Source: Sandaracinaceae bacterium
GTDB lineage: Bacteria; Myxococcota_A; Polyangia; Polyangiales; Houyiibacteriaceae
Length of the DNA stretch: 64,000 bases
Assembly (NCBI GenBank): GCA_020633055.1
Contig: JACKEJ010000016.1
Coordinates: forward strand, 62,001 to 126,000
Direction of reading: 5' to 3'
A program made the translations under genes and the position numbers. This document shows, one piece after another, positions 7,550-16,337 of the stretch. Within the stretch, counting starts at the first letter, position 1; each line of letters starts with the position of its first letter. The notes beneath the pieces are model-generated. The model saw only the letters and a program-made list of their open reading frames with translations, was not told the origin of the DNA and ran no database searches.

Positions 7550-9265
7550 TCAGCTCTTGGCGGCGACCTTGGCCCAGGAGTCCTTCAGCGCGATGGTGCG
7601 GTTCAGCACGAGCCCGGCGCCCTCCGAGGAAGGGTCCACGCAGAAGTACCCCATCCGCTCGAGCTGGATCCGCGAGAGCCCCCCGAACTGGGCGATGGCG
7701 GGCTCGATCATGCAGCCCTCCAGCACCTCGAGCGACTCGGGGTTGAGGAACTCGAGGAAGTCGCGGTCTTCGTGGCCGAGGGGGTTCTCCTCCGTGAACA
7801 GGCGGTCGTAGAGGCGCACCTCGGCGGGCACGGCATGCCGCGCGCTGACCCAGTGCACGGTGCCCTTCACCTTGCGTCCGTCGGGCGCGTTGCCACCGCG
7901 TGACTCCGGGTCCCACGTGGCGCGCAGCTCCATCACCTCGCCGGCGTCGTCCTTGACGACGCGCGTGACGGTGAGCAGGCACGCGCCGCGCAGGCGCACC
8001 TCGTTGCCGGGGAAGATGCGCCAGAACTTCGGCGCCGGGACCTCCATGAAGTCCTCGCGGTCGACGTAGACCTCGCGGCAAAAGGGCACCGCGCGCGAGC
8101 CGGCCGCGTCGTCACCCGGGTTGAGCGGGAGCTCGAAGCTCTCCTCGGCGTCCTCCGGGTAGTTCTCGATGACCACGCGCAGGGGCCGCAGCACGCCCAT
8201 CAGGCGCGGGCTGCTCGCGTTGAGGTCCTCGCGGATGGCGTGCTCGAAGAGGGTCACGTCCACGAAGCTGTCGCGCTTGGACACGCCCACGCGCTCACAG
8301 AAGGCACGGATGGAGGCGGGCGACACCCCGCGGCGACGCAGGCCGGCGACAGTGGGCATGCGCGGATCGTCCCAGCCGCTGACGTGCCCGGCCGCGACCA
8401 GCTTCTGCAGGCTGCGCTTGCTGAGCACGGTGTAGGTGAGGTTCAGCCGCGCGAACTCGATCTGCCGCGGCGGGTCCTCGAAGCCGAGCTGCTCGAGGAA
8501 CCACTCGTAGAGGCCCCGGTGGTTCTGGAACTCGAGCGTGCAGATGCTGTGCGTGACGCCCTCGATGGCGTCCGACTGCCCGTGGGCCCAGTCGTACATG
8601 GGGTAGATGGACCAGTCCGTGCCGGTGCGGTGATGCGCCACCTTGAGGATGCGGTACATGACCGGGTCGCGCAGCTTGAGGTCCTTGCTGGCCATGTCGA
8701 TCTTGGCGCGCAGCACGTGGGCGCCTTCGTCGAACTCCCCCTTGCGCATGCGTTCGAAGAGGTCGAGGTTCTCGTCGACGCTGCGGTTGCGGAAGGGGCT
8801 CTCGGTGCCGGGGTTGTGGAAGTTTCCGCGCCCCTCGCGGATCTGCTCGAGGGACTGGCTGTCCACGTAGGCCTTGCCGTCGCGGATCAGGCGCACGGCC
8901 ATGTCGTACAGCTGCTGGAAGTAGTCCGAGGCGAAGTAGCCGTGCTCCCCCCACTCGAAGCCCAGCCAGCGCACATCCTCCTGGATGCTCTCGACGAACT
9001 CGGTCTCCTCCTTGGCGGGGTTGGTGTCGTCGAAGCGCAGGTTGCAGTGCGCGCCCGGCAGCTTCTTGGCCAGGCTGAAGTTGGTCACGATGGACTTGGC
9101 GTGGCCGATGTGGAGGTAGCCGTTGGGCTCCGGCGGGAAGCGCGTGACGAGGCGCGTGCGACCCGCGTCGATCTCGGCCTGGACCAGCTCGTCGACGAAG
9201 TTGGGGGCGTGGTCTTCGGGCTTGCCGGCCGGGGGGCTTTTCGGGGAGTCACTCACGGCGCGCAC
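7550..9265 (-). CDS. glnS: Glutaminyl-tRNA synthetase
   Basis: Charges tRNA-Gln with glutamine in the cytosol. The 571-residue protein has the class I HIGH box in PEPNGYLHIGHAKS (about residues 46-59), the GlnRS-typical DDTNPAKEE, the KMSKS counterpart VLSKRS, and a C-terminal anticodon-binding beta-barrel region (LRVVIENYPEDAEE onward). Length is close to that of E. coli GlnS with a short extra N-terminus. The start shown is GTG at 9265; a second GTG three codons later would also work. It lies on the same strand as two upstream genes of unknown function with a gap of 62 bases, so it may be co-transcribed with them. Presence of GlnRS implies direct Gln-tRNA charging. Confidence 0.97.
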   Translation of the reverse strand: MRAVSDSPKSPPAGKPEDHAPNFVDELVQAEIDAGRTRLVTRFPPEPNGYLHIGHAKSIVTNFSLAKKLPGAHCNLRFDDTNPAKEETEFVESIQEDVRWLGFEWGEHGYFASDYFQQLYDMAVRLIRDGKAYVDSQSLEQIREGRGNFHNPGTESPFRNRSVDENLDLFERMRKGEFDEGAHVLRAKIDMASKDLKLRDPVMYRILKVAHHRTGTDWSIYPMYDWAHGQSDAIEGVTHSICTLEFQNHRGLYEWFLEQLGFEDPPRQIEFARLNLTYTVLSKRSLQKLVAAGHVSGWDDPRMPTVAGLRRRGVSPASIRAFCERVGVSKRDSFVDVTLFEHAIREDLNASSPRLMGVLRPLRVVIENYPEDAEESFELPLNPGDDAAGSRAVPFCREVYVDREDFMEVPAPKFWRIFPGNEVRLRGACLLTVTRVVKDDAGEVMELRATWDPESRGGNAPDGRKVKGTVHWVSARHAVPAEVRLYDRLFTEENPLGHEDRDFLEFLNPESLEVLEGCMIEPAIAQFGGLSRIQLERMGYFCVDPSSEGAGLVLNRTIALKDSWAKVAAKS

Positions 9266-9327
9266 GCTAACACCCGGTGTGGACCAAGGGTAGTTGTGGG
9301 GGGCGTTTTGCGAGGGCCGGGGCGCGC

Positions 9328-9756
9328 TCAGACCTTCTCCCAGCCACCCCCGCGCTGGCGGCGCCGGTGCTCGGGGCGCAGCTCGCTGCGCGCGTCGGGC
9401 ACCAGCAGCTCGCAGGGGTCGAAGTAGTGCAGTGTGCGCGACAGCCCCACGATGGGCGGAAGCGGGAGCGCCGCGAACTCGGGCTCCGTCGGGCAGCGGT
9501 GGTGCCAGAGGGCCTCGGCGCTGGGCACGGCCTCGAACACCAGCACCTCCTTGATGCCGCCGTTGCAGTTGGTGGACACCACCAAGACGTCTCCGGGGAG
9601 GGCACGGCGCTGGGGCACGCGCAGGATGACGTCGTGGTGGAACTCACCCTGGGTGTGGTGGCCGAGCAGCTCGTAGCCGCCGTGCTCCACGGTGAGTCGT
9701 TCGAGTAGCGCCCCCAGGACCAGGGTCGCTGCGAGGTCATCGACGAGCGTGGTCAT
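9328..9756 (-). CDS. Conserved-looking hypothetical protein
   Basis: A 142-residue protein that I do not recognise. It contains no signal peptide or membrane segment. A central part rich in beta-strand-like hydrophobic alternation (GDVLVVSTNCNGGIKEVLVF) is followed by EFAALPLPPIVGLSRTLHYFDP and a basic C-terminus (RPEHRRRQRGGGWEKV). Codon third positions are strongly GC and the frame is clean. The ATG at 9756 was chosen over upstream starts because a -10 element (TACCTT) stands 6 bases upstream and the residues before it look non-coding. It lies between a lipoprotein gene and glnS on the same strand. Confidence 0.6.
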   Translation of the reverse strand: MTTLVDDLAATLVLGALLERLTVEHGGYELLGHHTQGEFHHDVILRVPQRRALPGDVLVVSTNCNGGIKEVLVFEAVPSAEALWHHRCPTEPEFAALPLPPIVGLSRTLHYFDPCELLVPDARSELRPEHRRRQRGGGWEKV

Positions 9757-9762
9757 CTCCAC

Positions 9763-9768
9763 AAGGTA
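9763..9768 (-). promoter_or_regulatory. -10 element TACCTT, predicted leaderless start
   Basis: On the - strand TACCTT ends 6 bases before the ATG at 9756. No Shine-Dalgarno sequence is seen. Confidence 0.35.
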
Positions 9769-9921
9769 CCGGCCGCGACGGGACCGGCAAGAGTGGTGTG
9801 GTAGGACGCCGCCCGCGACGTCCGCGACGTACCGCACTACCCGTGCAGCGCCCCGTACTGTGCGAGCGAGCGGGTTGACCGATGGCCGCGACATGCGCGT
9901 GGACGCGACCGAAGGACGAGT

Positions 9922-10887
9922 TCAGTCGACCGAGGCGCTCTGAACGAGCCGCAGCGCGTTCGCGAGCAGCTCGCGCACCTGGGCGTCGGTTACGCTCAGC
10001 GTGACGCGGAAGGTGGTGTCCTCCTCGTGCAGCGTGACCTGCTGGAGCACCGTGGTGGCCCCCAGCGCAACGAGCACGGGGTTCTCTTCGGCCTCGGTCA
10101 GTGCTTCGCGCAGCGCATGCGCAAGAACGGGGACTGCCGCGGCTTCGTTGGTGGTGATGAAGGCCTCCAGCTGCAGTCCGTCGCGCAGGCTGAACCAGCC
10201 ACCCGCGCTCACGCCGTTCTCGTGCAGCACGTGCTCGACGTGGCCCTCGCCCAGCTCGGCGCGCATCTCGTCCGTGAAGACCCACACCATGCTGCAGTCG
10301 CGTTCCCCTAGCTGGGCGAGCGCGGCGGCCTCGGCGAAGCCGGGGCGCGTGGGGCCGGTGCCCGGGAACACCCCGTCCAGGCGGTCGAGCGCGTCGTGCA
10401 CCTCCTGTAGCTGCCCGAGGAGCGCCGTGTCGGCCGTGGGCACGCTCATCCAGTCCGAGCCGGATCCACGCAGCTCGTGCGTACGGTAGGTGGCTGCCTC
10501 ATGGAAGCCCGAGATGGCCTCGAGGTGCCGTGGCTCGAACGCGCCGCGCATGGCCACGAGGGTCTCGTCGGGGCCGCCGCCGAACGGCTCGAAGCCGACC
10601 ACCACGTGGTCCGTGTGATCGAGCACCCGGAAGAAACCTTCGACCTGCTCCCGTTGGCCCTGCGTGCCCGCGTCCACGAGCTCACGCATGCTGTCGTAGT
10701 ACGGGGAGCGACGCAGACCGTCGAAGTCGTAGTGGGCCACGATGGGCGTGTTGGGATGCAGCAGGTGCAGCAGCGGCATCGCGGCGGGGGCCGTGGCGGT
10801 CCCGGCCCCCGACCGCCCGCACGAGGCGAGCCCGACGAGCACGGAGAGGAGGAGCAGCGGAGAGGCGGAGCGCAGCGTGCGTGACAT
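9922..10887 (-). CDS. Predicted lipoprotein of unknown function
   Basis: A 321-residue lipoprotein: MSRTLRSASPLLLLSVLVGLASC gives a lipobox at Cys23. The mature part has long helical and strand segments (VDAGTQGQREQVEGFFRVLDHTD, VVVGFEPFGGGPDETLVAMRG, EAFITTNEAAAVPVLAHALREAL) resembling the repeated layout of myxobacterial surface lipoproteins, but I recognise no family. The ATG at 10887 has a -10 element (TACCGT, 10900-10895) 7 bases upstream. It diverges from the ATC-hydrolase-like gene across 116 bases. Confidence 0.7.
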   Translation of the reverse strand: MSRTLRSASPLLLLSVLVGLASCGRSGAGTATAPAAMPLLHLLHPNTPIVAHYDFDGLRRSPYYDSMRELVDAGTQGQREQVEGFFRVLDHTDHVVVGFEPFGGGPDETLVAMRGAFEPRHLEAISGFHEAATYRTHELRGSGSDWMSVPTADTALLGQLQEVHDALDRLDGVFPGTGPTRPGFAEAAALAQLGERDCSMVWVFTDEMRAELGEGHVEHVLHENGVSAGGWFSLRDGLQLEAFITTNEAAAVPVLAHALREALTEAEENPVLVALGATTVLQQVTLHEEDTTFRVTLSVTDAQVRELLANALRLVQSASVD

Positions 10888-10989
10888 GGCGTCTACGGTA
10901 GAGCACGGATCCGACGCGCCGCAACGACCTGCGAGACGAGTGCGCGAGCGCGAACGCGACGACTGGCAGGCGCGCCAACGGCCGACGGG

Positions 10990-10995
10990 TATACT
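10990..10995 (+). promoter_or_regulatory. -10 element TATACT, predicted leaderless start
   Basis: GGGTATACT is one of the best -10 matches in the window (5 of 6 to TATAAT) and ends 8 bases before the ATG at 11004, so the mRNA would start at or near the start codon. Confidence 0.45.
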
Positions 10996-11003
10996 CCCGA
11001 CCC

Positions 11004-11684
11004 ATGAGCAGCCTACCCACTCCACGGCGCGCGACGCTGGCCGAGCTGCGGCGCTTCGACACGCGCCATGGCCTGCCGGCCGCGCTGGGTGTGCTGCGCC
11101 GCGCGCTGCGCCCACTGGAGCTCGCGCGCGTGCTCGGCGCCATGGCACTCGGCGCGCCGCGGGATCCGCTCGCCGGGCTCGGCACCTCGGCCCACTTCGG
11201 ACCGGCCGAAGAGGCGCTCGTGCGCCACCAGCTCCGCGCCGCGGTGCGCCTCGACGACGCCACGCGTCGTGCCCTCGGCGGCCCGCGTTGGCCCGAGGAC
11301 CGGCGCCGCGCGCTGCTGCTCGACGTGATCGCCACCACGGGCTCCCACTTCATCGAGCACAACGTGCCCTTCCCCACCCGCGAGGCGTGGCGTGGGAGCA
11401 CGGCCCAGGCGCGACAGGCGTTCATCGAGGCCCTGCGTGGGAGGCTCTTCAACGCGCAGCTGGTGCCCGCGGGCATCGAGAGCGACGCGGTGGGCTTCGA
11501 CGTGAGCGCGTGTCGCTTCGTCGAGCTGTGTGCGGCGCTCGATCGCCCGTACCTCGCCGCGATGTTCTGCGAGGCCGACTCGCGCTTCTTCGCGCAGCAC
11601 ACCAAGCTCATCACCCTCCGCCGCAGCCGCACCCAGGCGCGCGACGGGCAGCCTTGCGACTTCCGCTTCACGCTCGAAGGCTGA
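11004..11684 (+). CDS. L-2-amino-thiazoline-4-carboxylate hydrolase-like protein
   Basis: A 226-residue protein matching the ATC hydrolase family by its C-terminal pattern: a cysteine in DVSACRFVELCAAL, then MFCEADSRFF, the LITLRRSRTQARDGQPCDFRF ending. The family founder opens the thiazoline ring to N-carbamoyl-cysteine, but most relatives have unknown substrates. There is no signal peptide. The following methyltransferase-like gene begins 14 bases after the stop, so the two form one unit. A strong -10 element directly precedes the start. Family membership is moderately sure; the reaction is not. Confidence 0.7.
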   Translation: MSSLPTPRRATLAELRRFDTRHGLPAALGVLRRALRPLELARVLGAMALGAPRDPLAGLGTSAHFGPAEEALVRHQLRAAVRLDDATRRALGGPRWPEDRRRALLLDVIATTGSHFIEHNVPFPTREAWRGSTAQARQAFIEALRGRLFNAQLVPAGIESDAVGFDVSACRFVELCAALDRPYLAAMFCEADSRFFAQHTKLITLRRSRTQARDGQPCDFRFTLEG

Positions 11685-11698
11685 GCCGGCATCCGACC

Positions 11699-12361
11699 AT
11701 GACCGCTTTCCACGAAGGTAGCCGTTCGCGCCTGACGCGGCGCGACCTGGGGCGCTTTGCCGGCGAGACGCTCTTCGACCGCGTGGGCCGCGTGGTGTGC
11801 GAGGCCGAGTGCCTGCCACGCAAGGAGCTGTACGAGAGCTGGGAGGTCGCCAAGCGCGCGCGTCGGCGCCTGCGTGGCGGCGTCGTGTACGACCTCGCCG
11901 CGGGGCACGGGCTCCTGGCACACCTCCTGCTGATCTTGGACGACAGCTCCCCCCGCGCGTTCGCGGTGGACCTCCGCCAGCCCGCCAGCGCGCCCACGCT
12001 GCATGCCGCGCTGTGCGACGCGTGGCCGCGTCTTCGTGGGCGAGTCGAGTTCGTGCAGACGGAGCTCCAGGCGGTTCGCGCGCAGGTCGGCGACGTGGTG
12101 GTGTCCGCGCATGCTTGTGGCGCGCTGACCGACGCCACGCTGGACGTCGCGCTCGCCGGCCGCGCGGGCGTGGCGGTCCTGCCCTGCTGCCACGCGGACC
12201 GCACCGGCGACACGGGCGGCCTGTTGGGATGGATGGACGCCGCCCTCGCCATGGACGCGACCCGCGCGGGCCGGCTGCGCGCGGCGGGCTATCACGTGTT
12301 GGCGCAGACCATCCCGGAGTCGATCACACCCAAGAACCGACTGCTGCTGGGCTGGCCGTAG
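11699..12361 (+). CDS. SAM-dependent methyltransferase-like protein (Methyltransf_32 type)
   Basis: A 220-residue Rossmann methyltransferase-like protein. The SAM-binding motif I is VVYDLAAGHGLLAHLLLIL (about residues 62-80), and the family-typical later blocks are VVVSAHACGALTDATLDVAL and VAVLPCCHADRT (the HxCGxxTD ... PCC pattern found in METTL25/GSTCD-like methyltransferases). Substrate unknown; relatives modify RNA or protein. The ATG at 11699 lies 14 bases after the ATC-hydrolase-like gene, suggesting one transcript. Confidence 0.78.
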   Translation: MTAFHEGSRSRLTRRDLGRFAGETLFDRVGRVVCEAECLPRKELYESWEVAKRARRRLRGGVVYDLAAGHGLLAHLLLILDDSSPRAFAVDLRQPASAPTLHAALCDAWPRLRGRVEFVQTELQAVRAQVGDVVVSAHACGALTDATLDVALAGRAGVAVLPCCHADRTGDTGGLLGWMDAALAMDATRAGRLRAAGYHVLAQTIPESITPKNRLLLGWP

Positions 12362-12474
12362 CGAGTCGTGGACGATCACGAGCGAACGGACGCGGGCCAC
12401 GTCAGCTGAACTGTGCCCGCCGGACCTACCGCACCGCGCTCACTGTCCTGTGAGCGGCCACGCGCTACCCCTGA

Positions 12475-13461
12475 CTACACCTTCGCGCGACACTGACGTG
12501 GGGACACCCCGAAGTGCCGCCGGAACGCCGTGGCGAAGTTGGCCGGACTACCGTACCCCGCGATCGCAGCGGCCTCCCCCACGCGCACCCCACGCGTCTC
12601 GAGCGCCGCGCGCGCTAGCTCCAGGCGTCGCTCCCGCCCGTAGGCCATCACTGACGTCCCCGTGGCCGCGCGAAACTGGCTCTCCAGCGTGCTCGCGTTC
12701 ACCCCGAAGCGCCGCGCGAGCTGCGCCACGCTGGTGTCGGCCTCACCCCGGTCCAGCAGAGCCCGCACGAGGCGCACCCGATCGTGCTCGTCTGGAGCGA
12801 GCGGCATCGGGTCTGGGACGGCGTTCGACGCGTGCGCTTCGTCCAGCCGCGCGAGCGCCTCGATGACGAGGTCGAGGGCGCGGCTCTCGAGGTAGAGCGA
12901 GCGCGCGGCCTCGGCGTAGCGAGGGATGCGCAGCATCTGCTCGGCGAGCGCGACCATCCGCGATGATGGCTCGAAGCGGTGCATCGCCAAGTGGGTGCGC
13001 ACCAGCCGCGCCACCGCGGCGCTGCCCTCGAGCGCGAAGCCGCTGTCCTCGATCCAGCGCGGCTCCATGTTGACGGAGACCTTGCGCTCGGTGGCGTCCC
13101 GCATGGAGCGCCGCGTGAAGAGCTCGGGACGCGTGAGCGAGAACAACAGCGCTTCGGGGCGCCTCCCGCCACGACCGCCTATTCCGACCGAGCGGCCGCC
13201 GAGCGTCACCTCGGCGCTCCCCTCCAGCAAGACCACCACCCCGAGCGCCGGTCGCAGCTCTACCTCCGTGGTCATGGCGCGCAGGTCGCGCAGGTGCGTA
13301 CGCTGGAGCACCAGGCCCGGCCGCAGCTCGGTCACTTCGAACATCCCGCTGAGGAGGGGCTCCTCGTCCGGCGCGTCGAGGCGCACGAAGCGATAGTCGT
13401 CCCCCAGACGCTGGGTTCGGCTGACGAGGTCATCCCGACATACGGCGCCCTTGCGGGTCAC
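12475..13461 (-). CDS. AraC-family transcriptional regulator (PchR-like)
   Basis: A 328-residue regulator with an N-terminal sensing region and a C-terminal double helix-turn-helix (about residues 225-328: SVAQLARRFGVNASTLESQF and VGEAAAIAGYGSPANFATAF, ending FRRHFGVSPRQCRAKV). It diverges from the TonB receptor operon, and PchR-type regulators bind the cognate ferric siderophore and activate such operons. I chose the GTG at 13461 because AGGAG lies 6 bases upstream; the frame stays open to an ATG at 13608 but the extra 49 residues are low-complexity. A promoter at 13629-13657 overlapping a Fur box would give a leader of about 160 bases. Confidence 0.88.
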   Translation of the reverse strand: MTRKGAVCRDDLVSRTQRLGDDYRFVRLDAPDEEPLLSGMFEVTELRPGLVLQRTHLRDLRAMTTEVELRPALGVVVLLEGSAEVTLGGRSVGIGGRGGRRPEALLFSLTRPELFTRRSMRDATERKVSVNMEPRWIEDSGFALEGSAAVARLVRTHLAMHRFEPSSRMVALAEQMLRIPRYAEAARSLYLESRALDLVIEALARLDEAHASNAVPDPMPLAPDEHDRVRLVRALLDRGEADTSVAQLARRFGVNASTLESQFRAATGTSVMAYGRERRLELARAALETRGVRVGEAAAIAGYGSPANFATAFRRHFGVSPRQCRAKV

Positions 13462-13628
13462 TCGGAGCTCCTCATCGGGAGCAAACGTTTTCCGGGGACT
13501 TGCAAAGAAACTCGCGCTCGGCGCTGCCCATACTCTCGGGGTCCCCCCTTGCCATGACGACTTGCGCGACCGTTTCGGGGTCGCTCGACGGTCGCCGGCG
13601 CAGTGCATCGCTTGGGGGTCACCACGCC

Positions 13629-13657
13629 CGTATAATGAATATGAAAGTCAATATCAA
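13629..13657 (-). promoter_or_regulatory. Divergent promoter for the AraC-type regulator
   Basis: Read on the - strand, TTGATA (13657-13652), a 17-base spacer and TATACG (13634-13629) form a good sigma-70-type promoter. On the + strand the same DNA carries TATAAT (13631-13636) next to the receptor start codon. The Fur box fills the space between these elements. Confidence 0.55.
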
Positions 13658-16295
13658 GCCATGGCCACGGAGCGCGCTGAGCGTCTTGCTCGCCGTGGGC
13701 GCCGTGGGCGGGGATGGTGTGGTGCTCGCGCAGCCGCCGGACCACACGGGGGATGACCCACCGCAGCGAGCCCCGGACACGACCCGGGCGGCAGCGGGCG
13801 CGGTGGAGCCCCCCGTGCTTCTGACCGTGCCATCCGCGCAGCGGCCCGCGGGAGGGCACGGCGACGAGGTGCGCGTGCGCCTGCAGGTGACCATCGACGC
13901 GGACGGGGCCGTCACGCTCGCGGAGGTCGAGTCCGGACACGACCCGGCCTTCGACGCGGCGGCCGTCGCGGCCATGCAGCAGGCGCGATTCTCACCTGCC
14001 CTGCGCGACGGGGTCGCCATCCCGGTGCGCTTCTTGTTCGACTACGTGTTTCCTCCGCTGGAGATCGCGGACGCCACGGCCGAAGCGGCCGGCGACGAAC
14101 ACGACGACGCCCAGCCCGCCGAGCGGGTCGGCGCGGCGGTTCCCGAAGGCCAGCCGTTTGACGATACAGCCCCTGCTCTCGAAGGCCGGGAGCACGCCCA
14201 GGCATCCCCTGGGCTCGAAGGCCAGCCACGCGACGACGCCTCCCCTGCTCTCGAAGGGCAGCCGCGCAACGACGAGTTCGGAGCGGACGCCGTCGTGCGC
14301 TCCCCTGCGAACGTGCGACGCCACTCCGTCGAAGCGGTGGACGTCGTGGAGCTAGGCGACGCACACACGCGTACCGCGGACCTCGGCGAAGTCTTGGCCC
14401 GCGCGGAGGGCGTCTCGGTGCGCCGCTCGGGGGGCCTCGGGAGCGCCGAGCGCATCTCGCTGGCTGGCCTCGAGGGTCAGCAGCTGCGGTACTTTTTGGA
14501 CGGCGTCCCGCTGCGCTACATGGGCTTCGCCACGGGCCTCGCCAACATCCCCGTCGGGCTCGTGGAGCGCGTCGAGATCTACCGCGGCGTGGTGCCGATT
14601 CGCTATGGCGCGGACGCGATCGGAGGCGCCATCGATCTGGTGACAGACCGGACGAGCGCGCACGACCATGCGACGCTGTCGTACCAGGGCGGGTCCTTCG
14701 ACACGCACCGCCTCTCTGCCAACGCACACGTGCGGAGCGCGCGGACAGGTCTGTTCGCGCGCGGGGCCGCCTACCTCGACAGCGCACGCAACGACTACGA
14801 CGTCGACGTCCAGGTCGCGGGGCCGTCAGGTCGGCGCGAGCCGCGCTCCGTCTCCGTGTGGAACGCGAACTACCGCGCGCAGGGGGCCGCTCTCGAGCTA
14901 GGCGTCGCAGACCGCCCGCGCGCGGGTCGCGCGTCGCTCCGCGCGTTCGTCACCGACCACAGGCGGGGCATCCCGCACAACCTCGGCATGACCGTCCCGT
15001 ATGGTGACGTGCGCTACGGTCAGACCGACACCGGCGCGCTCGCGCGTTACGAGCACACCTTCGTCGACGAGCGCCTGAGCGTCGACCTCGCGCTGGGCTA
15101 CGTCGCGCACCGCGTCCGCTTCGTGGACGAGGGGAGCTGCCGCTACAACTGGCTCGGCACCTGCGTGCGCACGCTGGACCCTCCCGGCGAGCTGGTGACC
15201 GGCGGCCGCAACCTGGCCACGCTGGAGCGCAGCGTCTACGCCCGCGCGAACGTCGCGTTCCAGCTGGCCGACGGTCACACGGTCCAGCTGTCGGCCAGCC
15301 CCGAGTTCGACCAGCGTCAGACGGATCGCGACTCGGTGGGTGCGAGCACGCTCACGGGACGCGGAAGCCGCCGCATGATCGTGCTGGGCGCGGCCTACGA
15401 CGCCAGCTGGGGCGAGCGCCTCGCCCACTCGGTCTTCGCCAAGGTCTACACGCAGCGCCTCACCGCAGACGAGCACGTCTTCGGTGAGGTCCAGACGCAC
15501 GAGGTCGACGAGCGTGCCTTGGGGGTAGGTGACTCGCTGCGCGTCGAGCTGAGCGACGCCCTCACGCTGAAGGCGTCGTACGAGTGGGCCACGCGCATGC
15601 CGTCGAGCAACGAATACTTCGGGGACGGGACGCTGACCCTCTACAACTACGGCCTCACCCCGGAGCGCAGCCACAACGTCAACCTGGCGCTGCGAGCGGA
15701 CCTACGCAGCGACCGGCTCGGAGGGCTGACCGGGGAGCTCGCGCTGTTCGCGCGCGTCGTCCACGACCTCATCTGGCAGTCCGCGTCCGCCGACAGCTTC
15801 CAGTACCAGAACATCGGTGAGTCCCGCTCGCTGGGCGCCACGCTGAACGTCTCCTACCGCTCTCCCCGCGACTGGGTGGCCATCCGAGGTACCGCCTCGT
15901 ACCTGGACGCGCGGAACCTCTCACGCTCGGGCGCATTCGCCGACGTGCGCGGTGACCGACTCCCCAACCGACCGTACCTCGAAGGCGCCGGGGAGGTGGA
16001 GCTGGGCGTGAACGGCCTGGTGCGTGACCGCGACCGCCTCACGGCTCTGTGGGGCTTCCGATACACGCACGCGTTCTACCTCGCGTACGAGAGCCGCGGC
16101 ACATCGGGCGCGCAGCTCACCATCCCCGCGCAGCTCGTGATGCACGCCGCGCTCCGCTACGTCGCGTCGTACGGCGCACGGACGCTCTCGACGGTGATCG
16201 AGGCGCAGAACCTCACCGACACCGCCGTCTACGACTTCTTCGGCGTACAGCGCCCAGGGCGCGCCGTCTACGCGAAGTTGGTCATCGATTTCTGA
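13635..16295 (+). CDS. TonB-dependent siderophore receptor with N-terminal TonB C-terminal-like domain
   Basis: An 886-residue outer-membrane receptor. Order: signal peptide (1-32), a TonB C-terminal-like domain (about 60-141; RVRLQVTIDADGAVTLAEVE ... FDAAAVAAMQQARFSPAL), an acidic/proline linker with three 12-residue repeats (about 171-213), the plug (about 228-338; ERISLAGLEGQQLRYFLDG, VERVEIYRGVVPIRYGADAI) and a 22-strand-type barrel ending in AVYAKLVIDF. It imports a ferric siderophore or similar ligand. The ATG at 13635 (or 13641) is the only start that gives a signal peptide; the Fur box overlaps it. MxcI-like and PepSY-esterase genes follow in the same direction (gaps 42 and 66 bases). 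The extra TonB-type domain without its own membrane anchor is unusual. Confidence 0.92.
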   Translation: MNMKVNIKPWPRSALSVLLAVGAVGGDGVVLAQPPDHTGDDPPQRAPDTTRAAAGAVEPPVLLTVPSAQRPAGGHGDEVRVRLQVTIDADGAVTLAEVESGHDPAFDAAAVAAMQQARFSPALRDGVAIPVRFLFDYVFPPLEIADATAEAAGDEHDDAQPAERVGAAVPEGQPFDDTAPALEGREHAQASPGLEGQPRDDASPALEGQPRNDEFGADAVVRSPANVRRHSVEAVDVVELGDAHTRTADLGEVLARAEGVSVRRSGGLGSAERISLAGLEGQQLRYFLDGVPLRYMGFATGLANIPVGLVERVEIYRGVVPIRYGADAIGGAIDLVTDRTSAHDHATLSYQGGSFDTHRLSANAHVRSARTGLFARGAAYLDSARNDYDVDVQVAGPSGRREPRSVSVWNANYRAQGAALELGVADRPRAGRASLRAFVTDHRRGIPHNLGMTVPYGDVRYGQTDTGALARYEHTFVDERLSVDLALGYVAHRVRFVDEGSCRYNWLGTCVRTLDPPGELVTGGRNLATLERSVYARANVAFQLADGHTVQLSASPEFDQRQTDRDSVGASTLTGRGSRRMIVLGAAYDASWGERLAHSVFAKVYTQRLTADEHVFGEVQTHEVDERALGVGDSLRVELSDALTLKASYEWATRMPSSNEYFGDGTLTLYNYGLTPERSHNVNLALRADLRSDRLGGLTGELALFARVVHDLIWQSASADSFQYQNIGESRSLGATLNVSYRSPRDWVAIRGTASYLDARNLSRSGAFADVRGDRLPNRPYLEGAGEVELGVNGLVRDRDRLTALWGFRYTHAFYLAYESRGTSGAQLTIPAQLVMHAALRYVASYGARTLSTVIEAQNLTDTAVYDFFGVQRPGRAVYAKLVIDF
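13636..13656. promoter_or_regulatory. Fur box
   Basis: The 21-base site has half-sites TGAATATGA and TCAATATCA around AAG, close to the Fur consensus of TGATAATGA / TCATTATCA halves. It overlaps the predicted divergent promoter and the first codons of the TonB receptor (ATG at 13635), so bound Fur would block both directions when iron is plentiful. Confidence 0.7.
14145..14274 (+). repeat. 36-bp in-frame repeats in the receptor linker
   Basis: Three near-identical units encode PALEGREHAQAS, PGLEGQPRDDAS and PALEGQPRND, preceded by a partial unit EGQPFDD. Period is 36 bp (12 residues). They lengthen the flexible linker between the TonB-like domain and the plug; slippage could change its length. 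Confidence 0.75.
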
Positions 16296-16337
16296 GGCCG
16301 CGAAGAGGCCCTCACTCGACAAGAACAGGACAACACC

